NCBI RefSeq assembly: GCF_029439455.1
Contig: NZ_JAQFVG010000357.1
Location: forward strand, 96,102 to 160,101
Source of the DNA: Caballeronia sp. BR00000012568055
Lineage (GTDB): Bacteria > Pseudomonadota > Gammaproteobacteria > Burkholderiales > Burkholderiaceae
Length of the DNA stretch: 64,000 bases
Direction: 5' to 3'
Shown here: in pieces, positions 17,692 to 26,665 of the stretch
How the letters are laid out: each line of letters begins with the position of its first letter
How positions within the stretch are numbered: position 1 is the stretch's first letter
Position numbers and translations under genes: made by a program
Notes under the pieces: model-generated
Database searches by the model: none
What the model was told of the DNA's origin: nothing
Seen by the model: the letters and a program-made list of their open reading frames with translations, nothing else

Positions 17692-18192
17692 ATGAAAACC
17701 GCCTCTCTCGCTCAAGTCGCTGCGTCCGTCATTGTTATCGGTGGGATGCTGCCCGCGCTGTCTCACGCCACGCCGCTTGAAGATCAGCTCGATTGCAAGT
17801 CCAGCGCGCATCGCTTTATCGCGCCGCTGGTCGCCAACAACTCGATCGATGCCAGGCCGATGCGCGTCGAATCGAACTCTGTCAATGCTTTCAAGCCCGT
17901 GTCGGGCGGTCAATTGACCGCGTGGGGGTATCGCGTGTACGCCGTGCTCGGCTACGAACAAGGCGATGCAATGTTCAAGACCGGCAGCGGCCAGCCGGTC
18001 GGCGAATCGGCTTACGGCGTCGTCATCATGGCGCCGTCGGACGCCGTGCAGGAACACGTGCGCGCATCCGGCAGCACGGCCGTTGTCAAGGAAGTGATGC
18101 CGATGATCATGACCGCCGTCTTCTGCGATGGCAGCGCGATCCACACGGCATCGGCCAGTGGCACGGTGACGAAGGAAGCGTCCGGCAGATGA
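17692..18192 (+). CDS. Exported protein of unknown function
   Basis: 166 aa from the ATG at 17692 (a GTG four codons upstream is possible). The signal peptide covers about residues 1-26 (core VAASVIVIGGMLPALSHA, cleavage likely after SHA). The mature part has two cysteines (LDCKSS and VFCDGS) that could pair, and no membrane segment. It is likely periplasmic. Family not recognised. It stands alone between a GST and an SDR gene. Confidence 0.7.
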   Translation: MKTASLAQVAASVIVIGGMLPALSHATPLEDQLDCKSSAHRFIAPLVANNSIDARPMRVESNSVNAFKPVSGGQLTAWGYRVYAVLGYEQGDAMFKTGSGQPVGESAYGVVIMAPSDAVQEHVRASGSTAVVKEVMPMIMTAVFCDGSAIHTASASGTVTKEASGR

Positions 18193-18294
18193 AATGACGC
18201 CGCGTGCGTCGATCGAAGATAATGTTCTCCCGAACACTCACCACGCGCGTGGACACTGAGACTGTCGCGCGCGGCACAACAGGAGAACGTCGAT

Positions 18295-19062
18295 ATGTCG
18301 GACGCAGCCAGCCAGTCTTCACGCATTGCCATCGTCACCGGAGCGGGTAGCGGAATCGGCCGTGCGGCGGCGCTCGCGCTACTTGGCGACGGCTGGTCGG
18401 TCGTGCTCGCGGGCCGTCGTCCCGATCCGCTCGATGCGGTCATCAAGGAATCCAACGCCGCCGATCGCGCGCTTGCCGTGCCGTCTGACGTATCGGACCC
18501 GGAATCGGTGAAGAAGCTGTTTGCGGCGGCGGTCGAACGCTTCGGTCGCGTCGATCTGCTGTTCAATAACGCGGGCGTCAGCAATCCGCCGGGACCGTTC
18601 GAAGACTGGACGCCGGAGCAATGGCAGGGCGTCGTCAACGTGAATCTGAACGGCATGTTCTATTGCCTGCAACAGGCGTTCCGCACGATGAAGTCGCAGT
18701 CGCCGATGGGCGGCCGCATCATCAACAACGGTTCGATTTCCGCCACTGCGCCGCGCCCCAATTCCGCGGCCTATACATCGACGAAACATGCGGTCGAAGG
18801 CCTGACGAAATCCGCCTCGCTGGATGGCCGCAAGTACGATATCGCCGTCGGTCAGATCGATGTCGGCAATGCGTTCACCGAGCTTTCATCGCGTATGTCG
18901 AAGGGCGTGCCGCAGGCCAACGGCGAGATCGCCATCGAACCGATGATGGATGTGAAGTTCGTCGGCCAATCGGTGCTGTATATGGCGAATCTGCCGCTGG
19001 AAGCGAACGTGTTGTTCCATACCGTGATGGCGACCAAGATGCCGTTCGTCGGTCGCGGCTGA
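18295..19062 (+). CDS. Short-chain dehydrogenase/reductase (SDR)
   Basis: 255 aa classical SDR: TGAGSGIGRAAAL (TGxxxGxG), AGRRPDPL after beta-2 (two arginines suggest NADP preference), NNAG, Ser in NNGSISA and the YTSTK dyad. AGGAG lies 10 bases before the ATG. The C-terminal third (VGQIDVGNAFTELSSRM) is that of a subgroup of unknown substrate. It stands as a single gene, convergent with a small gene 22 bases downstream. Confidence 0.9.
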   Translation: MSDAASQSSRIAIVTGAGSGIGRAAALALLGDGWSVVLAGRRPDPLDAVIKESNAADRALAVPSDVSDPESVKKLFAAAVERFGRVDLLFNNAGVSNPPGPFEDWTPEQWQGVVNVNLNGMFYCLQQAFRTMKSQSPMGGRIINNGSISATAPRPNSAAYTSTKHAVEGLTKSASLDGRKYDIAVGQIDVGNAFTELSSRMSKGVPQANGEIAIEPMMDVKFVGQSVLYMANLPLEANVLFHTVMATKMPFVGRG

Positions 19063-19084
19063 CGCGCTTATCGCGAAATCTCCG

Positions 19085-19312
19085 CTAAACCACGCGATAC
19101 CAGACCCGGATGCCCGAGTACCAGTGGCTGACGCTGGTATCGTCGCCAGCGCCGAACGTCGAGAGGCTCTCGACGTTCAGCACATCGATTCCATTCTCTT
19201 CGATCCACCGATTCGCGCGCTCGACCAGCGTCGCGCCGTTCTCGTACACGTTCCCTTTGAGGATGTGGTGCTGCAGCACTTGTCGCTCGAAATCTTCGTA
19301 CGCGATTCTCAT
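19085..19312 (-). CDS. Small conserved-looking protein of unknown function
   Basis: 75 aa from the ATG at 19312, chosen because GGGAGG lies 9 bases upstream; a longer frame reaches 19390. The sequence (MRIAYEDFERQVLQHHILKG ... SHWYSGIRVWYRVV) is compact, with no signal peptide or membrane segment, and ends in an aromatic strand. I do not recognise the family. It is divergent from acoR. Confidence 0.65.
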   Translation of the reverse strand: MRIAYEDFERQVLQHHILKGNVYENGATLVERANRWIEENGIDVLNVESLSTFGAGDDTSVSHWYSGIRVWYRVV

Positions 19313-19470
19313 CGTTCGTTGCCTCCCTTTTTGTGCTTGTGATTGCTGCGGTGCAATGCTTCCGTTCAATGACGCGTACACGCGATTCAAGCATCATATG
19401 GCGCAGGAGACAGCGCGTCGAACGGCGAAAACGCGAATAAGCCGACGGCGCGCTCAACGGAGGACAGACG

Positions 19471-21444
19471 ATGGATATGCGGCAACGCGAGCACATCGAA
19501 GCAGTCGTCGCAGCAACCACGCGCAGCGACATGCTCGCATCGGCGCGACTGCACGACAGCATCATCCAGAGTTCATGGCGGCGCTGCGTGCATCAATACG
19601 GACTCGATCCGTCGCGCATGCAGGAAGCGCGCATTCTGCCGCAGACGCGTTTGCGCGAGCATCAGCAACGGATCGATGATTTCGCGCGCATCGCCCGTCA
19701 CGGATTGGAAACGCTGTACGAACAAGTCGCGGGAATGGGCTACGTCGTGCTGCTCACGGACGCGCAAGGCGTGACCGTCGATTATCTCGGCGATGCCAAC
19801 ACCGACGACGCCCTGCGCCGCGCCGGTCTCTACCTCGGCGCGGAATGGAGCGAAGCGGGCGCGGGCACCTGCGCGGTCGGCACGGCGCTGACCACGGGGC
19901 AAGCGCTTACCGTCCATCAGATCGATCATTTCGATGCCACGCATATTCCGCTGACCTGCACCGCCGCGCCGCTGTTCGATTCGCGCGGCGCGCTCTCCGC
20001 GATCCTCGACATCTCCGCGCTCAAGTCTCCGCAAGCGCGCGATAGCCAGAATCTGGCGCTGCAACTCGTGCGCATTTACGCGCGGCATATCGAGAACGCG
20101 AATTTTCTGCGCACGCATCGGCAGGACTGGATTCTGAAGCTGAACACCGCGCCCGAATTCGTCGATGTCGATCCGGAGTATCTGATCGCGCTGGATGAGA
20201 ACGGGCGCATCGTCGGACATAACCGGCGCGCGCATGAAATGCTCGCGGCGGAAATTGGCCAGCCGATTGCGCCGGGATTTGTGACCAATCAAGCGGTGGC
20301 GTCGCTGATCGGCGTGCCGTTCGATTCGCTGTTCGAAGCGCGTCTCGAAGAACTCGGCCGATTCGTCTATTCGCGTCCGAGCGAGCTGCGCGCGCTGCCG
20401 CTTGCACGCAGTGGCGCGCTGCTTTACCTGAGCGTGATGCCGCCCGCGCCGTGCTTCACATCAAGCGCGACCTTAAAGCGCGCAAAAGATATCGCGATTC
20501 CCGCGCCGCTGGCTGCACTCTGCGGTGGCGATGCCGCGCTTACGCGCCAACTCGAACGCGCCGCGAAACTCGTCGATTCGCCGATCAATCTGCTGGTCAA
20601 CGGCGAAACCGGCAGCGGCAAGGAGTATTTCGCCAAGGCGCTGCATCGCGCGAGCGCGCGTCGTGCGGGGTCCTTCGTCGCGGTGAATTGCGCGGCGATT
20701 CCGGAAACGCTGATCGAAAGCGAATTGTTCGGACATCTGCCGAACAGTTTTTCCGGCGCGGGCGCGAAAGCGAAACGCGGCCTGATCCAGGAAGCCGATG
20801 GCGGCACGCTGTTTCTCGATGAAATCGGCGATATGCCGCGCGAGTTGCAATCGCGATTGCTGCGCGTGCTGGCCGAAGGCGAAGTGCTGGCGATCGGCGC
20901 ATCGCGTCCGGTATCGGTGGATGTGCGCGTGATTTCCGCCACGCATCATTCGCTCGATACGCTCATGCGCGATGGCCGGTTCCGCGAGGACCTTTACTAT
21001 CGGCTGAACGGGGCGCGTTTCACGTTGCCGCCGTTGCGCGAACGAAGCGATCTCGACTGGCTGATCCGCAAATTGCTCGATGACGACAGCGTGGCGCTCA
21101 CGCCCAAAGCGCGCGAGCGTCTGCGTGCGCACGACTGGCCGGGCAATCTGCGTGAGCTATCGAATGCGCTGCGGTATGCGCGCGCGGTGTGCTCGAACCA
21201 TCTGATCGATGTCGATGATTTGCCGGAAGGGTTGAGCAGCGTTACACCGCAGCCTGTGATCGAGGAATTCGATACGCATCGCTTGCCGCCCGAGGGCATG
21301 TTGCTGATGCAGTATCTGCGCGCCGCAAGCTGGAATCTGAGCGCGGTGGCGCGACAGATCGGCGTGAGCCGCATGACGCTGTATCGGCGGATGGCGCGCT
21401 ATGGCATCCGCTCGCCGAATCAGCGCGACGCAGGCGATCACTAA
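19471..21444 (+). CDS. acoR: AcoR, sigma-54-dependent activator of acetoin catabolism
   Basis: 657 aa. A GAF-type sensor occupies about residues 60-200 (SEAGAGTCAVGTALTTGQ), the AAA+ domain about 340-560 with Walker A GETGSGKE (about 378-385) and GGTLFLDEIGDMP as Walker B, and a Fis-type helix-turn-helix is at the end (WNLSAVARQIGVSRMTLYRR). The loop that contacts sigma-54, usually GAFTGA, reads NSFSGA here. It lies directly upstream of the aco operon, whose promoter has a perfect -24/-12 element. It should sense acetoin or a related compound in the cytoplasm. Confidence 0.93.
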   Translation: MDMRQREHIEAVVAATTRSDMLASARLHDSIIQSSWRRCVHQYGLDPSRMQEARILPQTRLREHQQRIDDFARIARHGLETLYEQVAGMGYVVLLTDAQGVTVDYLGDANTDDALRRAGLYLGAEWSEAGAGTCAVGTALTTGQALTVHQIDHFDATHIPLTCTAAPLFDSRGALSAILDISALKSPQARDSQNLALQLVRIYARHIENANFLRTHRQDWILKLNTAPEFVDVDPEYLIALDENGRIVGHNRRAHEMLAAEIGQPIAPGFVTNQAVASLIGVPFDSLFEARLEELGRFVYSRPSELRALPLARSGALLYLSVMPPAPCFTSSATLKRAKDIAIPAPLAALCGGDAALTRQLERAAKLVDSPINLLVNGETGSGKEYFAKALHRASARRAGSFVAVNCAAIPETLIESELFGHLPNSFSGAGAKAKRGLIQEADGGTLFLDEIGDMPRELQSRLLRVLAEGEVLAIGASRPVSVDVRVISATHHSLDTLMRDGRFREDLYYRLNGARFTLPPLRERSDLDWLIRKLLDDDSVALTPKARERLRAHDWPGNLRELSNALRYARAVCSNHLIDVDDLPEGLSSVTPQPVIEEFDTHRLPPEGMLLMQYLRAASWNLSAVARQIGVSRMTLYRRMARYGIRSPNQRDAGDH

Positions 21445-21448
21445 CCCG

Positions 21449-21497
21449 CCGATACGCCTGTACTCTCCGATACACCTGCCGCTGTGACACCTGTCAC
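21449..21497. promoter_or_regulatory. Candidate AcoR upstream activating sites
   Basis: Direct repeats CCGATACGCCTG (21449-21460) and CCGATACACCTG (21467-21478), 18 bp apart, followed by the dyad GTGACA-CC-TGTCAC (21484-21497). They lie 75-123 bp before the -24 element, the usual distance for activators of this class. Confidence 0.55.
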
Positions 21498-21571
21498 GGC
21501 GGCGCGGTGTACATCACAATACATCGCATCGAAAAGCCCTTTTTCTACGGGAAATCCCGCAGGTTTTCGCC

Positions 21572-21586
21572 TGGCACCGGACTTGC
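21572..21586 (+). promoter_or_regulatory. Sigma-54 promoter of the aco operon
   Basis: TGGCAC-CGGAC-TTGC fits the -24/-12 consensus TGGCAC-N5-TTGC exactly. It lies 33 bases before the acoX start, which predicts a start site near 21598. It agrees with AcoR being an NtrC-family activator. Confidence 0.88.
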
Positions 21587-21619
21587 CTTTAGTCGCAGCA
21601 AACTAAAGGAGACGACCGT

Positions 21620-22660
21620 ATGCGAGAACCGCTCGTCGGCATCATCGCCAATCCGGTTTCTGCGCGCGATATTCGCCGCGTGATTGCCAACGCGAACAGT
21701 CTGCAACTCGCGGATCGCGTGAATATCGTGTTGCGCTTGTTGTCGTCGCTGGTGTCGTGCGGCGTGAATCGCGTGTTGATGATGCCGGATCGCGAAGGGC
21801 TGAAAGTGATGCTTCAGCGTCATCTGTCGCGCAAGCAGGGACCAGACGCGAAGCTCGCCGCCGTCGAATTTCTCGATATGCCCGTCACCGCCCGCGTTGA
21901 CGATACCTTTCGCGCCGCTCGCATGATGCGCGACGCACATGTCGATGCGCTGATCGTGCTCGGCGGCGACGGCACGCATCGCGCGGTCGTGCGTGAGTGC
22001 GGCGACGTGCCGATCGCGGGTTTATCGACGGGAACGAACAACGCGTATCCCGAGATGCGCGAGCCGACGATTTCAGGACTCGCAACGGGTTTGTACGCCA
22101 CCGGGCGCGTGCCTGCCGAGCAAGCGCTTGCATCGAACAAACTGCTCGATGTCAAGATACGCGATAAACAAGGGCAAGTGCATCACGACATCGCCCTCGT
22201 CGATGCCGTGATCTCGCACGAGCAATTCATCGGCGCACGCGCGTTGTGGAAGATCGATCAGCTCGCCGCCGTTTACGTGTCTTATGCCGATCCGCAGGCG
22301 ATCGGCATGTCGGCGATTGCGGGTTTGTTGCAGCCGGTCGGACGGCATGAACACGGCGGACTTGCGATAGAACTTGGCAATCCGAACGAATGTGAATTCG
22401 CGCTGCATGCGCCTATTGCGCCGGGTTTGATGGAGCGCGCGCCGATTGCGAATTGGGCGCGGCTGGAGCACGGCGAGCGGCATCGCGTGAAGCAGCGCGC
22501 GGGCATCGTCGCGTTGGATGGCGAGCGTGAACTTGCCTTCAGCGCCGGTGATGAAGTGACCATCACGTTAAGAGAGAACGCTTTTCGCAGTATCGACGTG
22601 GCCGCGTGCATGCGTTACGCGGCCACGTCCGGGTTGATGCGTAACCCTAACCATCGTTGA
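21620..22660 (+). CDS. acoX: AcoX, NAD-kinase-like protein of acetoin catabolism
   Basis: 346 aa. The N-terminal VGIIANPVSARDIRRV and the GGDGTHRAVV motif (about residues 117-126) are the diacylglycerol/ATP-NAD kinase signature; GLSTGTNNAYP follows. AcoX is found at the head of acetoin operons in betaproteobacteria, but its reaction is not established. AAAGGAG lies 9 bases before the ATG. First gene of the sigma-54-driven operon. Confidence 0.9.
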   Translation: MREPLVGIIANPVSARDIRRVIANANSLQLADRVNIVLRLLSSLVSCGVNRVLMMPDREGLKVMLQRHLSRKQGPDAKLAAVEFLDMPVTARVDDTFRAARMMRDAHVDALIVLGGDGTHRAVVRECGDVPIAGLSTGTNNAYPEMREPTISGLATGLYATGRVPAEQALASNKLLDVKIRDKQGQVHHDIALVDAVISHEQFIGARALWKIDQLAAVYVSYADPQAIGMSAIAGLLQPVGRHEHGGLAIELGNPNECEFALHAPIAPGLMERAPIANWARLEHGERHRVKQRAGIVALDGERELAFSAGDEVTITLRENAFRSIDVAACMRYAATSGLMRNPNHR

Positions 22661-22684
22661 ATCCACCCAAGGAAGGAGACAGCA

Positions 22685-23677
22685 ATGACAGCACAGCATG
22701 CGGGCGGCTTGCCGCTTTCGAAAGACGAGTTGCTGACCGTCTACCGCAAGATGCGCACGATCCGCGACTTCGAAGAGCGTCTGCACGTCGATTTCGGACG
22801 CGGCGATATTCCCGGCTTCGTGCATCTGTACGCGGGCGAGGAAGCGGCGGGCGTCGGCATCATGAGTCATTTGAACGATGGCGACCGCATTGCGAGTACG
22901 CATCGCGGCCACGGGCATTGCATAGCGAAAGGCGTCGATCCCATCGAGATGATGAAGGAGATTTATGGCAAGAAAGGCGGTTCGTGCAACGGCAAAGGCG
23001 GCTCGATGCACATCGCCGATCTGTCCAAAGGAATGATGGGCGCGAACGGCATTCTCGGTGCAGGCGCGCCGTTGATTTGCGGCGCGGCGCTGGCGGCGAA
23101 GTTTCGCGGCAAGGGCGAAGTCGGCATCACCTTTACGGGCGATGGCGCGTCGAATCAGGGCACGTTTCTGGAAAGCATGAATCTCGCGGCGGTGTGGAAT
23201 CTGCCGGTGATCTTCGTGATCGAGAACAACGGCTACGCGGAATCGACGGCGCGCGATTACGGCACGGCGGTGGACAGCTATGTCGATCGCGCGGCGGGCT
23301 TCGGTATTCCGGGCGTGACCGTGGATGGCACCGATTTCTTCGCGGTGTACGAAGCGGCGGGCGAAGTCATCAAGCGCGCGCGTGAAGGCGGCGGGCCGTC
23401 GCTGCTCGAATGCAAGATGATCCGCTTCTACGGCCATTTCGAAGGCGATGCGCAGACGTATCGCGCGCCCGGCGAACTCGACGATATCCGCTCGAACAAG
23501 GACTGTTTGAAGAAATTCGCGCACGCCGTGACGCAGGCCGATGTCATCAAACCCGCTGAGCTCGATGCCATCGACAAGGAAGTCGCGGCCTTGATCGACC
23601 GCGCGGTGAACGAGGCGAAGGAAGCGCCTTTGCCGACCGCCGCCGATCTGCTCACCGATGTCTACGTCAAATACTAA
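22685..23677 (+). CDS. acoA: Acetoin dehydrogenase E1 alpha subunit, thiamine-diphosphate-binding
   Basis: 330 aa. E1-alpha of the 2-oxo acid dehydrogenase type: YRKMRTIRDFEERL, HRGHGHCIAKG and the ThDP/Mg motif GDGASNQGTF ... ENNGYAES (about residues 154-190). With AcoB it cleaves acetoin to acetaldehyde and transfers the acetyl group to the lipoyl arm of AcoC. AAGGAGA is 7 bases before the ATG; 24 bases separate it from acoX. Confidence 0.95.
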   Translation: MTAQHAGGLPLSKDELLTVYRKMRTIRDFEERLHVDFGRGDIPGFVHLYAGEEAAGVGIMSHLNDGDRIASTHRGHGHCIAKGVDPIEMMKEIYGKKGGSCNGKGGSMHIADLSKGMMGANGILGAGAPLICGAALAAKFRGKGEVGITFTGDGASNQGTFLESMNLAAVWNLPVIFVIENNGYAESTARDYGTAVDSYVDRAAGFGIPGVTVDGTDFFAVYEAAGEVIKRAREGGGPSLLECKMIRFYGHFEGDAQTYRAPGELDDIRSNKDCLKKFAHAVTQADVIKPAELDAIDKEVAALIDRAVNEAKEAPLPTAADLLTDVYVKY

Positions 23678-23695
23678 ATCGAAGGAGACACCATC

Positions 23696-24712
23696 ATGGC
23701 CCGCAAACTGAGCATGAAAATGGCGATCAACGAAGCCCTCGACCAGGAAATGCAGCGCGATCCGAGCGTGATCGTGCTGGGCGAGGATATTGTCGGTGGC
23801 GCAGGCGCTGACGGCGAGAAGGACGCGTGGGGCGGCGTGCTCGGCGTCACCAAAGGTTTGTATGCGAAGCACGGCGACAGACTGCTGGATACTCCGTTGT
23901 CCGAATCAGCTTATGTCGGTGCGGCGATCGGCGCGGCGGCGTGCGGCATGCGTCCGGTCGCGGAACTGATGTTTATCGACTTCATGGGCGTGTGCTTCGA
24001 CCAGATCTTCAATCAGGCGGCGAAGTTCCGCTATATGTTCGGCGGCAAGGCGGAAACGCCCGTCGTGATCCGCGCGATGGTCGGCGCGGGCTTTCGCGCA
24101 GCCGCGCAGCATAGCCAGATGTTGACGCCACTGTTCACGCATATTCCCGGCTTGAAAGTCGTGTGTCCTTCAACGCCGTACGACACCAAAGGTCTCCTGA
24201 TTCAGGCGATCCGCGATAACGATCCGGTGATCTTCTGCGAGCATAAGAACCTCTACGGCTTCGAAGGCGAAGTGCCTGAAAACTCGTACGCGATTCCCTT
24301 CGGCGAAGCGAACATCGTGCGCGACGGCAAGGATGTATCGATCGTTACGTATGGATTGATGGTGCATCGCGCACTCGAAGCGGCGACGACGCTGGCTAAG
24401 GAAGGCATCGAAGCGGAAGTGGTCGATCTGCGTTCGCTGTCGCCGCTCGATATGGATACGGTGCTGGAAACCGTCGAGAACACAGGACGTCTCGTTGTGG
24501 TCGATGAAGCGAATCCGCGCTGCAATATCGCTACGGATATTTCCGCGCAGGTCGCGATGCAGGCGTTCGGCGCGTTGAAGGCCGGCATCGAAATGGTGAC
24601 GCCGCCGCACACGCCCGTGCCGTTCTCGCCGACGCTCGAAGACTTGTACATTCCGAGCGCCGCGCAGATTGCCGACGCCGCCCGAAAAACCATGAAGGGA
24701 GGAAAGCACTGA
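23696..24712 (+). CDS. acoB: Acetoin dehydrogenase E1 beta subunit
   Basis: 338 aa. Typical E1-beta transketolase-like protein: MKMAINEALDQEM, VLGEDIVGGAGADGEKDAWG, DTPLSESAYVGAAIGAA and ELMFIDFMGVCFDQI, with the C-terminal domain containing VDLRSLSPLDMDT. It forms a heterotetramer with AcoA. A good ribosome site (AAGGAGA) precedes the ATG. The stop shares its last base with the acoC start (TGATG), so the two are translationally coupled. Confidence 0.95.
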   Translation: MARKLSMKMAINEALDQEMQRDPSVIVLGEDIVGGAGADGEKDAWGGVLGVTKGLYAKHGDRLLDTPLSESAYVGAAIGAAACGMRPVAELMFIDFMGVCFDQIFNQAAKFRYMFGGKAETPVVIRAMVGAGFRAAAQHSQMLTPLFTHIPGLKVVCPSTPYDTKGLLIQAIRDNDPVIFCEHKNLYGFEGEVPENSYAIPFGEANIVRDGKDVSIVTYGLMVHRALEAATTLAKEGIEAEVVDLRSLSPLDMDTVLETVENTGRLVVVDEANPRCNIATDISAQVAMQAFGALKAGIEMVTPPHTPVPFSPTLEDLYIPSAAQIADAARKTMKGGKH

Positions 24713-25830
24713 TGGCCGAAATCACACCGATCGTCATGCCCAAATGGGGCTTGTCGATGAAGGAAGGCACGGTGAACGAGTGGCTCGTGGAGGAGGGCAC
24801 GGAGATCACCGTCGGCATGCCGATTCTCGATGTCGAAACCGACAAGATCGCCAATGCGGTCGAAGCGCCGGATGCGGGTTTGCTGCGGCGGCGCGTGGCA
24901 TCGGCGGGCGATACGCTGCCGGTTAAGGCGCTGCTCGGCGTGCTCGCGCCGTCCACCGTCAGCGATGCCGATGTCGATGCGTACGTCGCGTCGTATGTGA
25001 CGCCTGCGGAGGACGCGGACGAAGGCGAGGAAGCCGCCGCGTATCACTTTGCCGATGTCGATGGCATTCGCGTGCGCTACGCATCGCGCGGCGGCGACGA
25101 TGCGGCGCGGCCCGTGCTGCTATTCATCCACGGCTTCGGTGGCGATCTGGATAACTGGCTGTTCAATCTCGACGCGCTGGCGGAGAAGAATCGCGTGTTT
25201 GCGCTGGATTTGCCGGGGCACGGGCAATCGACGCCCAAGGTGCCGGGTACGTCGCTGGCTGATTTATCGAAGTTCGTCGGCAAGTTCATGGATGTCGTGG
25301 GCATCGACAAAGCGCATTTGGTCGGGCATTCGATGGGCGGCGGTATCGCGGCGCAAATGGCGGTGGATCAGCCGTCGCGCGTGGAATCTGTCGCGCTGAT
25401 CTCACCGTCCGGTTTCGGCGATGAAGTCAACAACGCGTACACGGAAGGTTTCGTGAAGGCGGAATCGCGTCGGGAACTGAAGCCGGTGGTCGAGTTGCTG
25501 TTCGCGAATCCCGAGCTGGTCAGCCGTCAGATGCTCGACGATCTGCTCAAATACAAGCGGCTCGATGGCGTGACGGATGCGCTGGCATCGCTCAATGGCG
25601 GGTTATTTGCGGGAGGCAAGCAAAGCGCGAAGCCAGGCGCGCAATTGAAGGACGTGGGCAAACCCGTGCTGGTGATCTGGGGCGAAAAGGATCAGATCAT
25701 TCCCGTCGCGCACGCGAAAAACGCCCCGTCCGGCGCGACCGTTCGTGTGTTCGACGACGCCGGTCATATGAGTCAGATGGAGAAGGCCAACGAAGTGAAC
25801 GCGTTGTTGAAGGAGCATGTAAGCCGTTGA
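24712..25830 (+). CDS. acoC: AcoC, lipoyl-domain/alpha-beta-hydrolase E2 component of acetoin dehydrogenase
   Basis: 372 aa. Residues 1-77 form a lipoyl domain with the modified Lys45 in VETDKIANAV; a linker rich in Asp and Glu (about 95-110) follows, then an alpha/beta-hydrolase domain (about 115-372) with nucleophile Ser207 in GHSMGGG and a late DDAGHMSQME histidine. The canonical E2 acyltransferase motif HxxxDG is absent and the hydrolase-like domain sits in its place; this build is known for betaproteobacterial AcoC. No E3 (lipoamide dehydrogenase) gene follows, so E3 must come from elsewhere. Confidence 0.93.
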   Translation: MAEITPIVMPKWGLSMKEGTVNEWLVEEGTEITVGMPILDVETDKIANAVEAPDAGLLRRRVASAGDTLPVKALLGVLAPSTVSDADVDAYVASYVTPAEDADEGEEAAAYHFADVDGIRVRYASRGGDDAARPVLLFIHGFGGDLDNWLFNLDALAEKNRVFALDLPGHGQSTPKVPGTSLADLSKFVGKFMDVVGIDKAHLVGHSMGGGIAAQMAVDQPSRVESVALISPSGFGDEVNNAYTEGFVKAESRRELKPVVELLFANPELVSRQMLDDLLKYKRLDGVTDALASLNGGLFAGGKQSAKPGAQLKDVGKPVLVIWGEKDQIIPVAHAKNAPSGATVRVFDDAGHMSQMEKANEVNALLKEHVSR

Positions 25831-25899
25831 TCGCGCACGCGCGCGCCGCGTTTGGACGCGGCGCGCTACCATGCCTGCATTGCCGCGCTTTTAGCCGAT

Positions 25900-26646
25900 G
25901 CCATGCCCTTCGACCTCATCGATTCATCGTCGCTTCCTCAAGACCCGATGCAGGCTGAGGAAGCTCTGCTCACCCGCGCCGCATCCGGCGAAGCCGTCGC
26001 GCATCTGTGGGAAGCGTCAGTCTCGCTGATCGTCCCACGCAGCTATCAGCGCTACGCGTCGCTTGCCGATGCGCGTATCGAATTTGCGCGGCGCGGCTGT
26101 CCTGTGTGGCTGCGTCTGTCGGGCGGCGGACTGGTGCCGCAAGGTCCGGGCATCCTGAATCTGAGCCTCGCGTATCCCGTGCGCGCGACCATGGGCGCGC
26201 TGTCCGAGTCGGTCTATCTCCATCTCTGCACGCTAATCGCCGATGCCCTCAGATCGCTCGGCGTGCTCGCGCACTGGCAAGCCGTCGAAGGTTCGTTCTG
26301 CGATGGCCGCTTCAATCTTGCCTGGGGCCCCGGCGACGATGCGCGCAAGATTGCGGGCACCGCGCAATACTGGCGTCGCGTATCGCAGCAAGACAGCGCG
26401 GAACCGCTTTACGCCGTGCTCGCCCATGCGGTATTGCTTGTCGATGCGGATCCCATCGAAATCAACGAGCGCGCCAACGCGTTCGAAGCGATGATCGAAA
26501 GCGGCCGACGGTATGAAGAAATGAAGGTCGTGACCGTTGCGCAGGCGCTCGCCTACGAATGTTTTTCGATACCGCACGACCTGCGTTTCCGCGTGCGCGA
26601 TGCGCTGACCGAACAAGTGAAACAAGCGATTCCACCGCAGCAATGA
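25900..26646 (+). CDS. Lipoate-protein ligase A-like protein
   Basis: 248 aa from the ATG at 25900; the frame is open from a TTG at 25852. It has the LplA/LipB fold hallmarks: PMQAEEALL near the start, RRGCPVWLRLSGGGLVPQGPG (here split as RRGCPVWLRLSGGG and LVPQGPG) for the RRxxGGG lipoyl-AMP site, and DDARKIAGTAQYWRR with the conserved lysine in KIAGTAQ. It would attach lipoate to Lys45 of AcoC. It is 69 bases after acoC and probably cotranscribed, although the start lacks a clear ribosome site. Confidence 0.8.
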   Translation, partial: AMPFDLIDSSSLPQDPMQAEEALLTRAASGEAVAHLWEASVSLIVPRSYQRYASLADARIEFARRGCPVWLRLSGGGLVPQGPGILNLSLAYPVRATMGALSESVYLHLCTLIADALRSLGVLAHWQAVEGSFCDGRFNLAWGPGDDARKIAGTAQYWRRVSQQDSAEPLYAVLAHAVLLVDADPIEINERANAFEAMIESGRRYEEMKVVTVAQALAYECFSIPHDLRFRVRDALTEQVKQAIPPQQ

Positions 26647-26665
26647 AGCACACATCGAGGTGGCC

